DNA from: CAZZEX01 sp964653285
Lineage (GTDB): Bacteria; Chloroflexota; Anaerolineae; B4-G1
NCBI GenBank assembly: GCA_964653285.1
Contig: CAZZEX010000088.1
Coordinates: forward strand, 1-21,325
Direction: 5' to 3'
Length of the DNA: 21,325 nt
Position numbers and translations under genes: made by a program. Under the pieces are notes generated by a model. The model was not told the origin of the DNA. It did no database searches and was given only the letters and a program-made list of their open reading frames with translations. Shown here piece by piece: positions 14,554 through 21,325 of the stretch (its first letter is position 1; every line of letters begins with the position of its first letter).

Positions 14554-14822
14554 GCACGTATACTTACGTTGTACCGGCGAAAGTCTCTCGCAAGGGCTGG
14601 GTTGTGATACCATCTCTGCTGCGGGCGCGGTATGGTGTCAGGAAGAAGAAAACAGTGAGCGTCGTTGATGCGGATGGCAAATTGTACGTTTTCCCTGCCC
14701 TTGAGGATCCAGTGCGGGAGTCGCGGGGCATGCTGGGCGAGGCGGCTGATTGGATGGCTCGTGAATTGATCAAAGAACATGCACGCGAGGTTGCCCGTGA
14801 AGAGGCCCAGATACGTCCTTGA
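14550..14822 (+). CDS. AbrB/MazE-family antitoxin (second)
   Basis: 90 residues. Residues 5-52 form an AbrB domain (YVVPAKVSRKGWVVIPSLLR, ARYGVRKKKTVSVVDADGKL), clearly related to the preceding protein in the KGWxVIP strand but diverged elsewhere. The C-terminal helix (ARELIKEHAREVAREEAQ) is typical of VapB-like toxin-binding tails. It overlaps the first AbrB gene by ATGA and the PIN gene by 26 bases, so this is the probable direct antitoxin of the PIN protein. Confidence 0.86.
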   Translation: MSTYTYVVPAKVSRKGWVVIPSLLRARYGVRKKKTVSVVDADGKLYVFPALEDPVRESRGMLGEAADWMARELIKEHAREVAREEAQIRP

Positions 14823-15213
14823 CGCTTACGCGCTCTTTACCCACTTTGGTTACAATCCGGGCGGAGAGCAGGTTGATGAAATGTTGGAGGCTGCTCAGGT
14901 AGAGGCATGCGAACTCTATCTGAGTGAAATCAGCCTGGGAGAACTGGTGTACAGAATCGAGCGGGCCCTGGGGAAGGAGCGGGCGATGGAGACCCTGGCA
15001 GTCGTCCAGCAGTTCGCAATCACTCGCTGCGCGGCTTACTGGCCTCGCATCCTGGCTGCGGCCCGTGTCAAGGCCCGCCACCCCATCTCCTACGCCGATG
15101 CCTTCGCTGTCTCTCTGGCGCAGGAAATGGAGGCCCCGGTGGTCACCGGTGACCCGGAATTCGAGTGTGCCGAGGAACTGATCCCCGTTGTCTGGCTGCC
15201 AACGAAAGACTGA
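14797..15213 (+). CDS. vapC: PIN-domain ribonuclease toxin (VapC-like)
   Basis: 138 residues from the GTG at 14797 (GAGG six bases before it); an in-frame ATG at 14779 would add six residues and cannot be excluded. The four acidic residues of the PIN active site are present: D9 in YVLDAYAL, E49 in ISLGELVYRI, D101 in YADAFAVSLA, and D119 in VVTGDPEF. VapC toxins use Mg2+ to cut tRNA or rRNA in the cytoplasm. The gene overlaps the second AbrB antitoxin, and its 3' end overlaps the TsaC/Sua5 gene. Confidence 0.92.
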   Translation: MKRPRYVLDAYALFTHFGYNPGGEQVDEMLEAAQVEACELYLSEISLGELVYRIERALGKERAMETLAVVQQFAITRCAAYWPRILAAARVKARHPISYADAFAVSLAQEMEAPVVTGDPEFECAEELIPVVWLPTKD

Positions 15214-15847
15214 ACTCCTGCCCGCCAGCGATGCGAACGTCGCCCGTGCCATCGAGGTGTTGAAGGCCGGGGGGCTGGTCGCTTTCCCTACCGACACGGT
15301 CTACGGCCTGGCGGTACTGCCTTGGGACATGGACGCCGTGGCCCGTTTGTACGAGGCCAAGCAGCGTCCATCCGATAGGCCCATTCCGCTCCTGCTGTCC
15401 GATACTGGCCAGTTAGGTCGTGTGGTCACGCTTCCGCCCCGGTTCAGACGCCAGTTTAGACGACTGATCGCCCGCTTCTGGCCCGGCGGGCTGACGCTGG
15501 TGTTGCCTAAAGCCGAAATCGTGCCCGCTGCGGTCAGCGCTGGTCCCACTGTGGCCGTGCGTGTGCCTGACCTACCGTTGGCTCGTGATCTCATTCAGGA
15601 TGCGGGCGGCGTGCTGGCGGTCACCAGTGCCAACCTCTCGGGGCAACCCAACCCCATCACCGCTCAGGAGGTTGAGGAGCAGTTGGGGGACCGGATAGAC
15701 CTGATCCTCGACGGCGGTCCGTGTCGAGGGGGCGTCCCGTCCAGCATCCTCGACTGTACCGTCTTCCCTCCCTCGTTGCTGCGGCACGGGGCCGTCCGCA
15801 AGGCAGCCTTGCGTGCGGTCATCGGATCAATCAAAATCCCAGACTAA
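15188..15847 (+). CDS. tsaC: L-threonylcarbamoyladenylate synthase (TsaC/Sua5/YrdC)
   Basis: 219 residues, so the short form with only the YrdC domain. It makes threonylcarbamoyl-AMP from threonine, bicarbonate and ATP for the t6A37 modification of tRNAs that read ANN codons. Motifs: FPTDTVYGLA (33-42), KQRPSDRPIPLLL (58-70) with K58 and R60, RFWPGGLTLVL (96-106) and TSANLSG (146-152). The start is uncertain. TTG at 15188, with GAGGA 11 bases upstream, keeps the whole N-terminus, and no ATG or GTG is suitably placed. It overlaps the PIN gene by 26 bases, so it probably belongs to the same transcript. Confidence 0.92.
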   Translation: MSGCQRKTELLPASDANVARAIEVLKAGGLVAFPTDTVYGLAVLPWDMDAVARLYEAKQRPSDRPIPLLLSDTGQLGRVVTLPPRFRRQFRRLIARFWPGGLTLVLPKAEIVPAAVSAGPTVAVRVPDLPLARDLIQDAGGVLAVTSANLSGQPNPITAQEVEEQLGDRIDLILDGGPCRGGVPSSILDCTVFPPSLLRHGAVRKAALRAVIGSIKIPD

Positions 15848-15862
15848 AGGAGTAGCAGAACA

Positions 15863-16402
15863 GTGTATGATCAGAAAGGTTTCACTCTGTGGTTCACCGG
15901 CCTCTCAGGGTCGGGCAAGACCGCCGTTGCGAAACTGGTCGCGCAGGAACTGCGCGACCGGGGCCTCAAAGTCGAGCGGCTGGACGGCGACATCGTGCGC
16001 CAGAGCCTGACCCGCGACCTGGGGTTCAGCAAGGAGGACCGCGACAGGAACATCGAGCGGGTGACGTTCGTGGCGAAACTGCTCACCCGCAACGGCGTGG
16101 CGGTTCTGTGCTCGTTCATCTCCCCCTACCGGGAGCGGCGGGCCAAGTCGCGCCAGGAGATCGGCGAGTTCATCGAGGTCTACGTCGAATGCCCGGTGGA
16201 GGAATGCGCCCAGCGGGACGTGAAGGGGCTGTACGAGAAGGCCTTCGCCGGGGAGATCAAGAACTTCACCGGCGTCTCTGATCCCTACGAGGAGCCGGAG
16301 AACCCGGAGATCGTCTGCCACACGGTGCAGGAGACACCGGAGGAGAGCGCGGCGAAGATCATCGTCTACCTGGAGGAGGAGAGGCACATTCCGGCGATGT
16401 GA
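15863..16402 (+). CDS. cysC: Adenylylsulfate (APS) kinase
   Basis: 179 residues. P-loop GLSGSGKT (13-20), DGDIVR (41-46), FISPYRERR (85-93) and NFTGVSDPYEEP (134-145) are the characteristic motifs of APS kinase, which phosphorylates APS to PAPS in sulfate assimilation or for sulfonation. Start is GTG at 15863, with AGGAG about ten bases upstream; the nearby ATG at 15867 is out of frame. Fifteen bases separate it from the TsaC/Sua5 gene. No sulfate adenylyltransferase or PAPS reductase gene is in the window. Confidence 0.93.
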   Translation: MYDQKGFTLWFTGLSGSGKTAVAKLVAQELRDRGLKVERLDGDIVRQSLTRDLGFSKEDRDRNIERVTFVAKLLTRNGVAVLCSFISPYRERRAKSRQEIGEFIEVYVECPVEECAQRDVKGLYEKAFAGEIKNFTGVSDPYEEPENPEIVCHTVQETPEESAAKIIVYLEEERHIPAM

Positions 16403-16440
16403 AGAGTACCAGCGTGAGGATTGGTCTTCTGATGTAGCGG

Positions 16441-16469
16441 TTGCCCCGCGATTGGGACAGTGATATAAT
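16441..16469 (+). promoter_or_regulatory. Promoter of the winged-helix/membrane/CHAT gene group
   Basis: -35 TTGCCC (16441-16446), 17-base spacer, perfect -10 TATAAT (16464-16469). Transcription would start near 16476, within the ribosome binding site region, so the leader is only about ten bases. Confidence 0.75.
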
Positions 16470-16486
16470 ATAGGCGGAGGTGGATG

Positions 16487-16732
16487 ATGCCTGTACAACT
16501 GCGTCTGAACAAGAGGGAACAGATGATCGTGGACCTGCTGAAGGACACCGGCGCGATGACCCCCAGCCAGATTGGAGTGCAGACGTTGATGCTGCCCAGT
16601 GAGACCTACAACACGCTGCGCAGGCTGGAGAAGGACGGCTACGTCATCGTGCGCGAGACCCCCGACAGCGCCGATGGCTCAATGGTCGTGCTGGACGGGG
16701 AAATTCGCTCCACGTTGGTCAAGTTGTCCTGA
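16487..16732 (+). CDS. Small winged-helix DNA-binding protein
   Basis: 81 residues, just one domain. Helices RLNKREQMIVDLLKDTG, MTPSQIGVQT and PSETYNTLRRLEKDGYVI followed by a wing (VRETPDSADGSMVVL) fit the MarR/ArsR-like winged-helix fold; the segment SETYNTLRRLEKDGYV would be the recognition helix. Two ATG codons stand in a row; the second (16487) has the better spacing from GGAGGTG. It probably regulates its own promoter or the downstream membrane protein and CHAT genes. No ligand domain is present. Confidence 0.8.
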   Translation: MPVQLRLNKREQMIVDLLKDTGAMTPSQIGVQTLMLPSETYNTLRRLEKDGYVIVRETPDSADGSMVVLDGEIRSTLVKLS

Positions 16733-16760
16733 GACTGGAACCTCTCGTGGTCACTTTTGG

Positions 16761-16798
16761 CGCTCTCCACTGGTCATGCTGTGGGCCAGTGGGGAGCG
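16761..16798. other. Long hairpin between the winged-helix and membrane protein genes
   Basis: A 13-bp stem (CGCTCTCCACTGG with CCAGTGGGGAGCG, one wobble pair) with a 12-base loop. No T-tract follows, so it may be an attenuating or mRNA-processing structure rather than a full terminator. Confidence 0.6.
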
Positions 16799-16837
16799 TT
16801 GTGCTACTGCTCCCTGTCGTCTGAAGGAGGTTGAGTG

Positions 16838-17902
16838 ATGAAACATACGCTGGGCCTGATCCTGCTCGTCATACTGCTGATTGGCCTGACTGTCCTGCTG
16901 ACCGCATTGGCTCCCGGTGGCCCGCCCGCCAGCGCCCGAGGCTGGCTGGGGGGAGCGGTGCCCTACCTGGTCGTCGTCCTGCTGGGCGTCGTCGTCGGCC
17001 TGGCCGAACTGGCCTCGACCTTCGCTGACTACCCGATGGATGCCGTCATCTCCGCCTGGGGGCTGGGCCTGATCGCGCTCAACGGTGCGATGGCGGCCAT
17101 CGTCTTCGCCGTCGTCCGCATCTATACGCCTGAGACGGATTTGTTCTTGCTCGTTCTGAGTGTCGGTGTCGGCTTCCAGGCTCTCATCCGCACCAAGTTC
17201 ACCCTGGCCAAGGAGTTCTCCGGCGCCGAGGGAGGCGACCTCAGCCTCAATCTGGGATGGCTGTATGAGCAGTTCCAATCCCTGTGCAAGACGCAGATTG
17301 ACCAGGCGCTGATGCGCCGCCGGCAGCCCATCGTTGGGGAACTGGTCGAATCCTTCCCCAGCCAACTGGCGCTTTTCAACATGGCCTACTACACCGTCGT
17401 CGCCCGGCGCACGCTGGCCCCGGAGGAGGAGTCCCGGCAACTGGCCGAACTGACCAGTCGGCTGCAGGATCCCTCCCTCCCTGATGAGGTCATCCGTATG
17501 ACCCTCGCTCTCCACATCCTGGAGACCGGCGGAGAGGGGCACGCCCGGGCACTCATCGAGGCTGCATCTCGGCGGGCACCTCGGGCGGAGGCTGTTGCTG
17601 AAGCGCCCGAGGTGGTGGCGGCTGTCGAAGCGCCCGACCGCGAGGCCGTCACCAGGGACCTGGCCGGGCGACTCAGCCTGGGCGCACTCAAGCACCTGGC
17701 GCTGGAGGTCGTGGAGCGTCAGGCTGCGGGTGGCGTGCGCGACGAGTGGCGCAAGTACGTCGAGGGCACAGCCGGCGACGCGGCCTCCCCCGAACCGGTG
17801 CGCTGCACCAGCCTGGCCCGTTTCATCGTAGACAAGGCTGGGCCGGCCTTTGCCGCCGGGAAACTGGCTGCGGCCATTCCCCAGGAGCCACCAGCGCCGT
17901 GA
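16838..17902 (+). CDS. Four-helix membrane protein of unknown family
   Basis: 354 residues. Hydrophobic segments at about 4-25 (LGLILLVILLIGLTVLLTAL), 42-60 (YLVVVLLGVVVGLAELA), 70-96 (VISAWGLGLIALNGAM onward) and 101-118 (DLFLLVLSVGVGFQALI) predict four membrane helices, followed by about 230 cytoplasmic residues rich in helices (LGWLYEQFQSLCKTQI, ELTSRLQDPSLPDEVIRM). An Ala/Glu/Pro-rich linker at about 248-268 divides the soluble part. ATG at 16838 follows AAGGAGG. The stop overlaps the CHAT gene start by GTGA, so the two are made together. I recognise no family; a membrane anchor, channel or protease substrate for the CHAT protein are all possible. Confidence 0.75.
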   Translation: MKHTLGLILLVILLIGLTVLLTALAPGGPPASARGWLGGAVPYLVVVLLGVVVGLAELASTFADYPMDAVISAWGLGLIALNGAMAAIVFAVVRIYTPETDLFLLVLSVGVGFQALIRTKFTLAKEFSGAEGGDLSLNLGWLYEQFQSLCKTQIDQALMRRRQPIVGELVESFPSQLALFNMAYYTVVARRTLAPEEESRQLAELTSRLQDPSLPDEVIRMTLALHILETGGEGHARALIEAASRRAPRAEAVAEAPEVVAAVEAPDREAVTRDLAGRLSLGALKHLALEVVERQAAGGVRDEWRKYVEGTAGDAASPEPVRCTSLARFIVDKAGPAFAAGKLAAAIPQEPPAP

Positions 17903-20900
17903 ATACGCCCTGGCATCGTGTGACCATCGCCCCCGGCCAAGTCACGCTGGACGGGAAGACAGCCCCGCTGGCGGAGCCGCTGCGGGCGGAGGATTTCGCC
18001 GCCGACTGGTTCACTCTCTGGCTGGCCGCTAACCCCGACCCTCACCTGCCCGACGCGGCCATCCGCCAGGCGCAGGAGACCGTCACCGTCGAATGGCTGC
18101 GCGATCTAGGCCAACGCCTTTTTGTGCGCGCCTTCCCCGACGAGGTGGCCGACCGGTTGCAGGCCGACGACGTCCCCCTCGGCTCCGCTCAGGGCAAGCC
18201 CCTGGTCCTCTCCTTCGACGAACCCATTCCCTCCCCATCCTCCCCCCCAGGATTGGGGGGGACTGAGGGGGGGCTATCCCTGGCCGACTTGCCCTGGGAG
18301 TTGCTCTGCGACGGCGGCGGGTTTCTGGCCCGGACGCGAGGGGTGGTGCGGATGCTTCAGCCCTCACCCCTACCCCCCCATCCCCCCTCCCCCTCTCCCA
18401 ACTTTGGGAGAGGGGGAGGGGGGTGCAGGGGGGAGGGGGTGAGGGCCCTCGTCGCTCTCGCCAGCCCCCTCCTGACCCCCGACCTGGACCCCGACGATCC
18501 CCGCCAGATGGCCATCTTCGACCTGGAGCGGGAGGCGGACCTGTTCCGGGGCCTGGAAGGCGCGCCCTTCCCCGCCCATTTCGACCTGCTCCCCCACGCT
18601 ACCCCGGCCGGCCTGGACGCGGCGTTGCGCGGTTGCGACGTCTTCCACTTTGTGGGCCACGGCAACGTGAGCGTTCTCGCGCTGGAGAACCGGGACGGCA
18701 CTGCTCACCCGGTGCCCACCGGTTGGCTGCGGGAGTGCTTCTCCGTCCACCCTTCGACAGGCTCAGGGCACGGCCCGCCCCGCCTGGCCCTCTTCACCAG
18801 TTGCCTGACCGGGGCCGCCCCCGGCGGGGCGACCAGCGTGGCCCAGACGCTCCTGGAGGCCGGCGTCCCGCTGGTCGTGGCGATGCTGCAATCCATCTCC
18901 GACCGGGCCGCCCGTGCCTTCTACCGCCGCTTGTACGCCGAACTGGGGGCGGGTGTGCCCCTCCACCAGGCGGTGGCCGCTGCCCGCCGCGCCGTCGCTG
19001 ACGAGCCGGTTGTCTTTCTTCCTGACGATGAGATAGGATTCCCCCGCCCCTGGGAGTGGGCCACCCCGGCGCTCTTCGCCCGTCCGGAGGCACTGGAGCA
19101 GCCCGACCTGTGGACCTTCCCCGCCGGGGAGGGGCCAGCGACCGTCTCCGAGCCGCAGAAGCCCAACCTGCCCCCGCTGGTGCCGCGCCCCCGCCCCTTC
19201 GTTGGCCGGCGGGCCGAACTGGTGCGCGTGGCGCGGGGGATAGACCCCGACGGCGGCGTCCCGCTGACGCTGCTCCACGGCGAGGGCGGGATGGGCAAGA
19301 CCGCCCTGGCCGCCGAGGCCATGTACCGCTGGGCGGGCTGGTTCGACCGTGTCCTGTGGCTCTCCGCCCGGGACGTAGTCCCCGCCGCAACCCTGGCCGC
19401 GCAACTGGCCGACGTCCCCTACCAGGTGGCCCTGCAGGAGGAGCGGCCCACCGACGCCCTCTTCCTCCAGGCGCTGGGCCGGGCGCTGGGCCTGGAAATC
19501 CACGGCGACGAGGCCGCCGCCAACCTGGTGACACCCATCCTGACCGCTCTTAGTCCGCCAAATCTTGCCCATCCGCTGTTCTTAATCCTGGACAACCTGG
19601 AGACGGTGGCCGCTTCCCCCGCCGTGCGACAACTGCTGGCCAGTCTCCCCCGGCACGCCCGCTGCCTGGCCACCTCCCGCCACCGCCTGGGGGTGGCGGC
19701 GAACGAGGTGGAGGTGACCGGCCTCTACCCCCGCGAGGTGGCTGAACTCCTCACCCGCTACGCCGGGGCGAAGGGGGTGCTGGTGAGCGACGAGGTGGCG
19801 ACGGAACTCTACCGCCGCGCCGGGGGCCACCCGATGACGCTGCGGCTGGTCGTGGCCCAGGTGAAAGCGAGGGCGGTGACCTGGGGGGAGGCGCTGCGAG
19901 GGCTGGCAGACGCCGGGGCCGAGACCTGGCGGGAGGCGTTCGAGTACGTCTTTGGGCGCAGTCTTTCGGCGGCGGGGGAGGAGGGGCGGCGGGCCTTCGC
20001 CCTCCTGGCCCTGTTCACCCCCTTCGCCCGGCGGGAGGTGTGGCAGGCGGCGACGGGGTGGGATGCAGCGCCCTTTGGACAGGCTGTGGCCCGGCTGCGG
20101 GACCTCTCGCTGGTTGAAGACCTTGTGATTGCCCCCCTGGGTACCCGCGACCTGGGTACCCACGACCTGGGTACCCACGACCTGGGTACCCACGACCTGG
20201 GTACCCACGAGGGGTACCCCTACTACCGGCTGCAGGAATTGGCCCGCGCCCAGGCGGAACTCCTGCTGCGGCAGGTGCCGGAGGAGGACGTGGCCCCGGC
20301 CAGGGTCCGCGCCGCCTACGTCCTGGCCGACTTGGCTAGAGTAGCAAACAACAACCTGACCCCCGGCGACGAGCGCCGCGCCTTTGCCGAGCAGCAGGCC
20401 CGGGCCGCCGGCCGGAGCGTGGAGGAGGTGGAGCAGGCGTTGGTGCAGGCGGCGCTGGCGGCCTTCGACCTGGAGCGGGAGAACCTGCTGGCGGCCGTGG
20501 AGTGGGCCTTTGCGGCGGAGGAGTGGGACCTGGTGGTGCCGCTGGCGACCAGTCAGCACGAGTGGCAGGGCATCCGCTCCCTGTGGGCTGAGTGGGAGCG
20601 CAACGACCTGCGGGCAGTGGAGGCAGCGCGGCGAGCGGGCGACCGGCATGGCGAGGGCCAGACGCTGGGCAACCTGGGCAATGTCTACCTGCAGCAAGGC
20701 CGCTGGGCCGAGGCCATCGCGTGCTACGAGCAGAGCCTGGACGTCTTCCGCGCCCTGGGCGACCGGTACGGCGAGGGCACGACGTTGATGAACCTGGGCA
20801 GTGTCTACCTGCAGCAGGGCCGCTGGGCCGAGGCCATCGCGTGCTACGAGCAAGACCTGGCTATCTGCCGCGACCTGGGCGACCGGCACGGCGAGGGCCA

Positions 20901-21325
20901 GACGCTGACCAACCTGGGCGTCGTCTACCGTCAGCAGGGCCGCTGGGCCGAGGCCATCGGGTGCTACGAGCAAGACCTGGCTATCTGCCGCGACCTGGGC
21001 GACCGGCACGGCGAGGGCCAGACGCTGACCAACCTGGGCGTCGTCTACCGTCAGCAGGGCCGCTGGGCCGAGGCCATCGCGTGCTACGAGCAGAGCCTGG
21101 AGATCAAGCGCGACCTGGTCGACCGGCACGGCGAGGGCCAGACGCTGACCAACCTGGGCAACGTCTACGCCGACCAGGGCCGCTGGGCCGAGGCCATCGT
21201 GTGCCACGAGCAGAGCCTGGGGATTGAGCGCGCCCTGGGCGACCGGCACGGCGAGGGCCAGACGCTGACTAACCTGGGCGTCGTCTACCGTCAGCAGGGC
21301 CGCTGGGCCGAGGCCATCGTGTGCT
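17899..21325 (+). CDS. CHAT protease-STAND NTPase-TPR protein (3' end outside window)
   Basis: 1142 residues are visible without a stop. The N-terminal 100 residues have no known fold. The CHAT (caspase-like) domain spans about 100-390: LADLPWELLCDGGGF, H254 in HFVGHGN and C302 in FTSCLTGAAPGGA form the cysteine-protease dyad. A STAND/NB-ARC NTPase follows (about 430-700): PFVGRRAEL, P-loop GEGGMGKT with K467, Walker B LILDNLE with D565, the LATSRHR arginine and GGHPMTLRL. A linker with five LGTHD repeats (747-771) leads to TPR units of exactly 40 residues from 915 on. Such proteins sense a signal with the TPRs, oligomerise through the NTPase and activate the protease. GTG start at 17899, overlapping the membrane protein stop. 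Palindromic repeats at 18176, 18230, 18361 and 18750 add in-frame residues. Confidence 0.9.
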   Translation, partial: MNTPWHRVTIAPGQVTLDGKTAPLAEPLRAEDFAADWFTLWLAANPDPHLPDAAIRQAQETVTVEWLRDLGQRLFVRAFPDEVADRLQADDVPLGSAQGKPLVLSFDEPIPSPSSPPGLGGTEGGLSLADLPWELLCDGGGFLARTRGVVRMLQPSPLPPHPPSPSPNFGRGGGGCRGEGVRALVALASPLLTPDLDPDDPRQMAIFDLEREADLFRGLEGAPFPAHFDLLPHATPAGLDAALRGCDVFHFVGHGNVSVLALENRDGTAHPVPTGWLRECFSVHPSTGSGHGPPRLALFTSCLTGAAPGGATSVAQTLLEAGVPLVVAMLQSISDRAARAFYRRLYAELGAGVPLHQAVAAARRAVADEPVVFLPDDEIGFPRPWEWATPALFARPEALEQPDLWTFPAGEGPATVSEPQKPNLPPLVPRPRPFVGRRAELVRVARGIDPDGGVPLTLLHGEGGMGKTALAAEAMYRWAGWFDRVLWLSARDVVPAATLAAQLADVPYQVALQEERPTDALFLQALGRALGLEIHGDEAAANLVTPILTALSPPNLAHPLFLILDNLETVAASPAVRQLLASLPRHARCLATSRHRLGVAANEVEVTGLYPREVAELLTRYAGAKGVLVSDEVATELYRRAGGHPMTLRLVVAQVKARAVTWGEALRGLADAGAETWREAFEYVFGRSLSAAGEEGRRAFALLALFTPFARREVWQAATGWDAAPFGQAVARLRDLSLVEDLVIAPLGTRDLGTHDLGTHDLGTHDLGTHEGYPYYRLQELARAQAELLLRQVPEEDVAPARVRAAYVLADLARVANNNLTPGDERRAFAEQQARAAGRSVEEVEQALVQAALAAFDLERENLLAAVEWAFAAEEWDLVVPLATSQHEWQGIRSLWAEWERNDLRAVEAARRAGDRHGEGQTLGNLGNVYLQQGRWAEAIACYEQSLDVFRALGDRYGEGTTLMNLGSVYLQQGRWAEAIACYEQDLAICRDLGDRHGEGQTLTNLGVVYRQQGRWAEAIGCYEQDLAICRDLGDRHGEGQTLTNLGVVYRQQGRWAEAIACYEQSLEIKRDLVDRHGEGQTLTNLGNVYADQGRWAEAIVCHEQSLGIERALGDRHGEGQTLTNLGVVYRQQGRWAEAIVC
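18176..18195. repeat. Palindromic repeat in frame in the CHAT gene (first)
   Basis: CCCTCGGCTCCGCTCAGGGC is a member of the dispersed CCCTTCGAC...GCTCAGGGC palindrome family. It adds roughly PLGSAQG to the protein, before the CHAT core. Confidence 0.6.
18230..18275. repeat. C/G-run palindrome in frame in the CHAT gene (second)
   Basis: A run of seven C and a run of seven G flank AGGATT, with further C-rich and G-rich arms outside. The encoded stretch PSPSSPPGLGGTEGG interrupts a normal CHAT sequence between FDEPI and LSLADLPWELL. Confidence 0.65.
18361..18445. repeat. 85-bp C/G palindrome in frame in the CHAT gene (third)
   Basis: It begins CCCTCACCCC and ends GGGGTGAGGG, a perfect 10-bp terminal inverted repeat, with a centre CTCTCCCAACTTTGGGAGAG. 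It encodes a low-complexity Pro/Ser-then-Gly stretch (residues about 155-183) between VVRMLQ and RALVALASPL, where CHAT domains normally have a short loop. Confidence 0.75.
18750..18769. repeat. Palindromic repeat in frame in the CHAT gene (fourth)
   Basis: CCCTTCGACAGGCTCAGGGC, encoding PSTGSGH, lies between the catalytic histidine and cysteine of the CHAT domain. It shares its core with the repeat in the T-box leader at 1466-1486. Confidence 0.7.
20137..20211 (+). repeat. Five tandem 15-bp repeats (LGTHD)
   Basis: CTGGGTACCCACGAC is repeated five times in frame; the first copy has GCG for CAC and the last ends in GAG, so the protein reads LGTRD, three LGTHD and LGTHE. Each unit contains the palindrome GGGTACCC. 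It lies in the linker between the STAND domain and the TPR array. Confidence 0.95.
20641..21325 (+). repeat. Tandem 120-bp TPR repeats, five full copies plus a partial
   Basis: Units begin at 20641, 20761, 20881, 21001, 21121 and 21241, each exactly 120 bases and 40 residues (consensus GDRHGEGQTLTNLGVVYRQQ then GRWAEAIACYEQSL). Parts of adjacent copies are identical for 80-90 bases in a row, which points to recent duplication or gene conversion. The array continues past the window end. Confidence 0.95.

Noticed and set aside
20137..20211. Short 15-bp repeats as an origin iteron or integration site
   Set aside because: They are in frame inside a gene and encode LGTHD; no DnaA boxes or AT-rich stretch adjoin.
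19582..21249. 555-codon open frame on the minus strand across the STAND/TPR region
   Set aside because: It lies opposite the CHAT-STAND-TPR gene. The 120-bp repeat phase and GC-rich codons keep the antisense frame open; the product is just repeated low-complexity sequence.
20641..21325. Regular repeats that might be a CRISPR array
   Set aside because: The unit is 120 bp, coding and contiguous, without spacers; it encodes TPR motifs.

Overview
The window looks like a piece of a moderately high-GC chromosome from the Chloroflexota, most likely Anaerolineae or a relative. This is inference from gene content: secreted proteins carrying a YLPLALKN-like motif, a subtilase with a DUF11-like tail, a class A penicillin-binding protein with Ig-like domains at its C-terminus, a short TsaC/Sua5, PIN/AbrB and HicBA toxin-antitoxin modules, and a huge CHAT-STAND-TPR protein. 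No 16S rRNA or tRNA is present to fix the taxon. Promoters of the TTGACA-17-TATACT type are unusually easy to read here and settle several start codons.

Left part (1-2070, minus strand). A thioredoxin gene is followed by a tryptophan T-box leader (specifier UGG, T-box bulge UGGC, GNRA-capped terminator). The leader no longer precedes a whole tryptophanyl-tRNA synthetase. Only the first 40 codons of trpS remain. They are followed at once by an AAA/ABC-type ATPase gene and then by the 5' end of a TrpB2-like tryptophan synthase beta gene. A 110-bp MITE-like inverted repeat lies between the T-box terminator and the trpS remnant.

Middle part (2071-14131). A divergent promoter with a shared -35 box drives thioredoxin one way and a secreted subtilisin-like protease the other way. 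The protease mRNA appears almost leaderless. The protease is translationally coupled to a GNAT acetyltransferase and followed by a LarA-family lactate racemase. Facing it on the minus strand is a two-gene secreted set: a 973-residue multidomain protein (lamin-tail, FN3-like, C39-like cysteine peptidase, calcium repeats, Ig-like, DUF2135-like) and a small lipoprotein. Then come a hicBA toxin-antitoxin pair, a probable orphan small RNA with its own promoter and terminator on the plus strand, and a bifunctional penicillin-binding protein on the minus strand.

Right part (14232-21325, plus strand). A three-gene toxin-antitoxin operon (AbrB, AbrB, PIN) has an inverted repeat over its -10 box and runs into a TsaC/Sua5 gene and an APS kinase gene. 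A new promoter then starts a small winged-helix regulator, a four-helix membrane protein of unknown family and, with a GTGA overlap, a giant CHAT protease-STAND NTPase-TPR protein that leaves the window. The last three are the best candidate for an undescribed system: a regulator, a membrane partner or substrate, and a STAND-gated CHAT protease. The CHAT gene also contains several palindromic repeat elements in frame, a 15-bp minisatellite and near-identical 120-bp TPR units.
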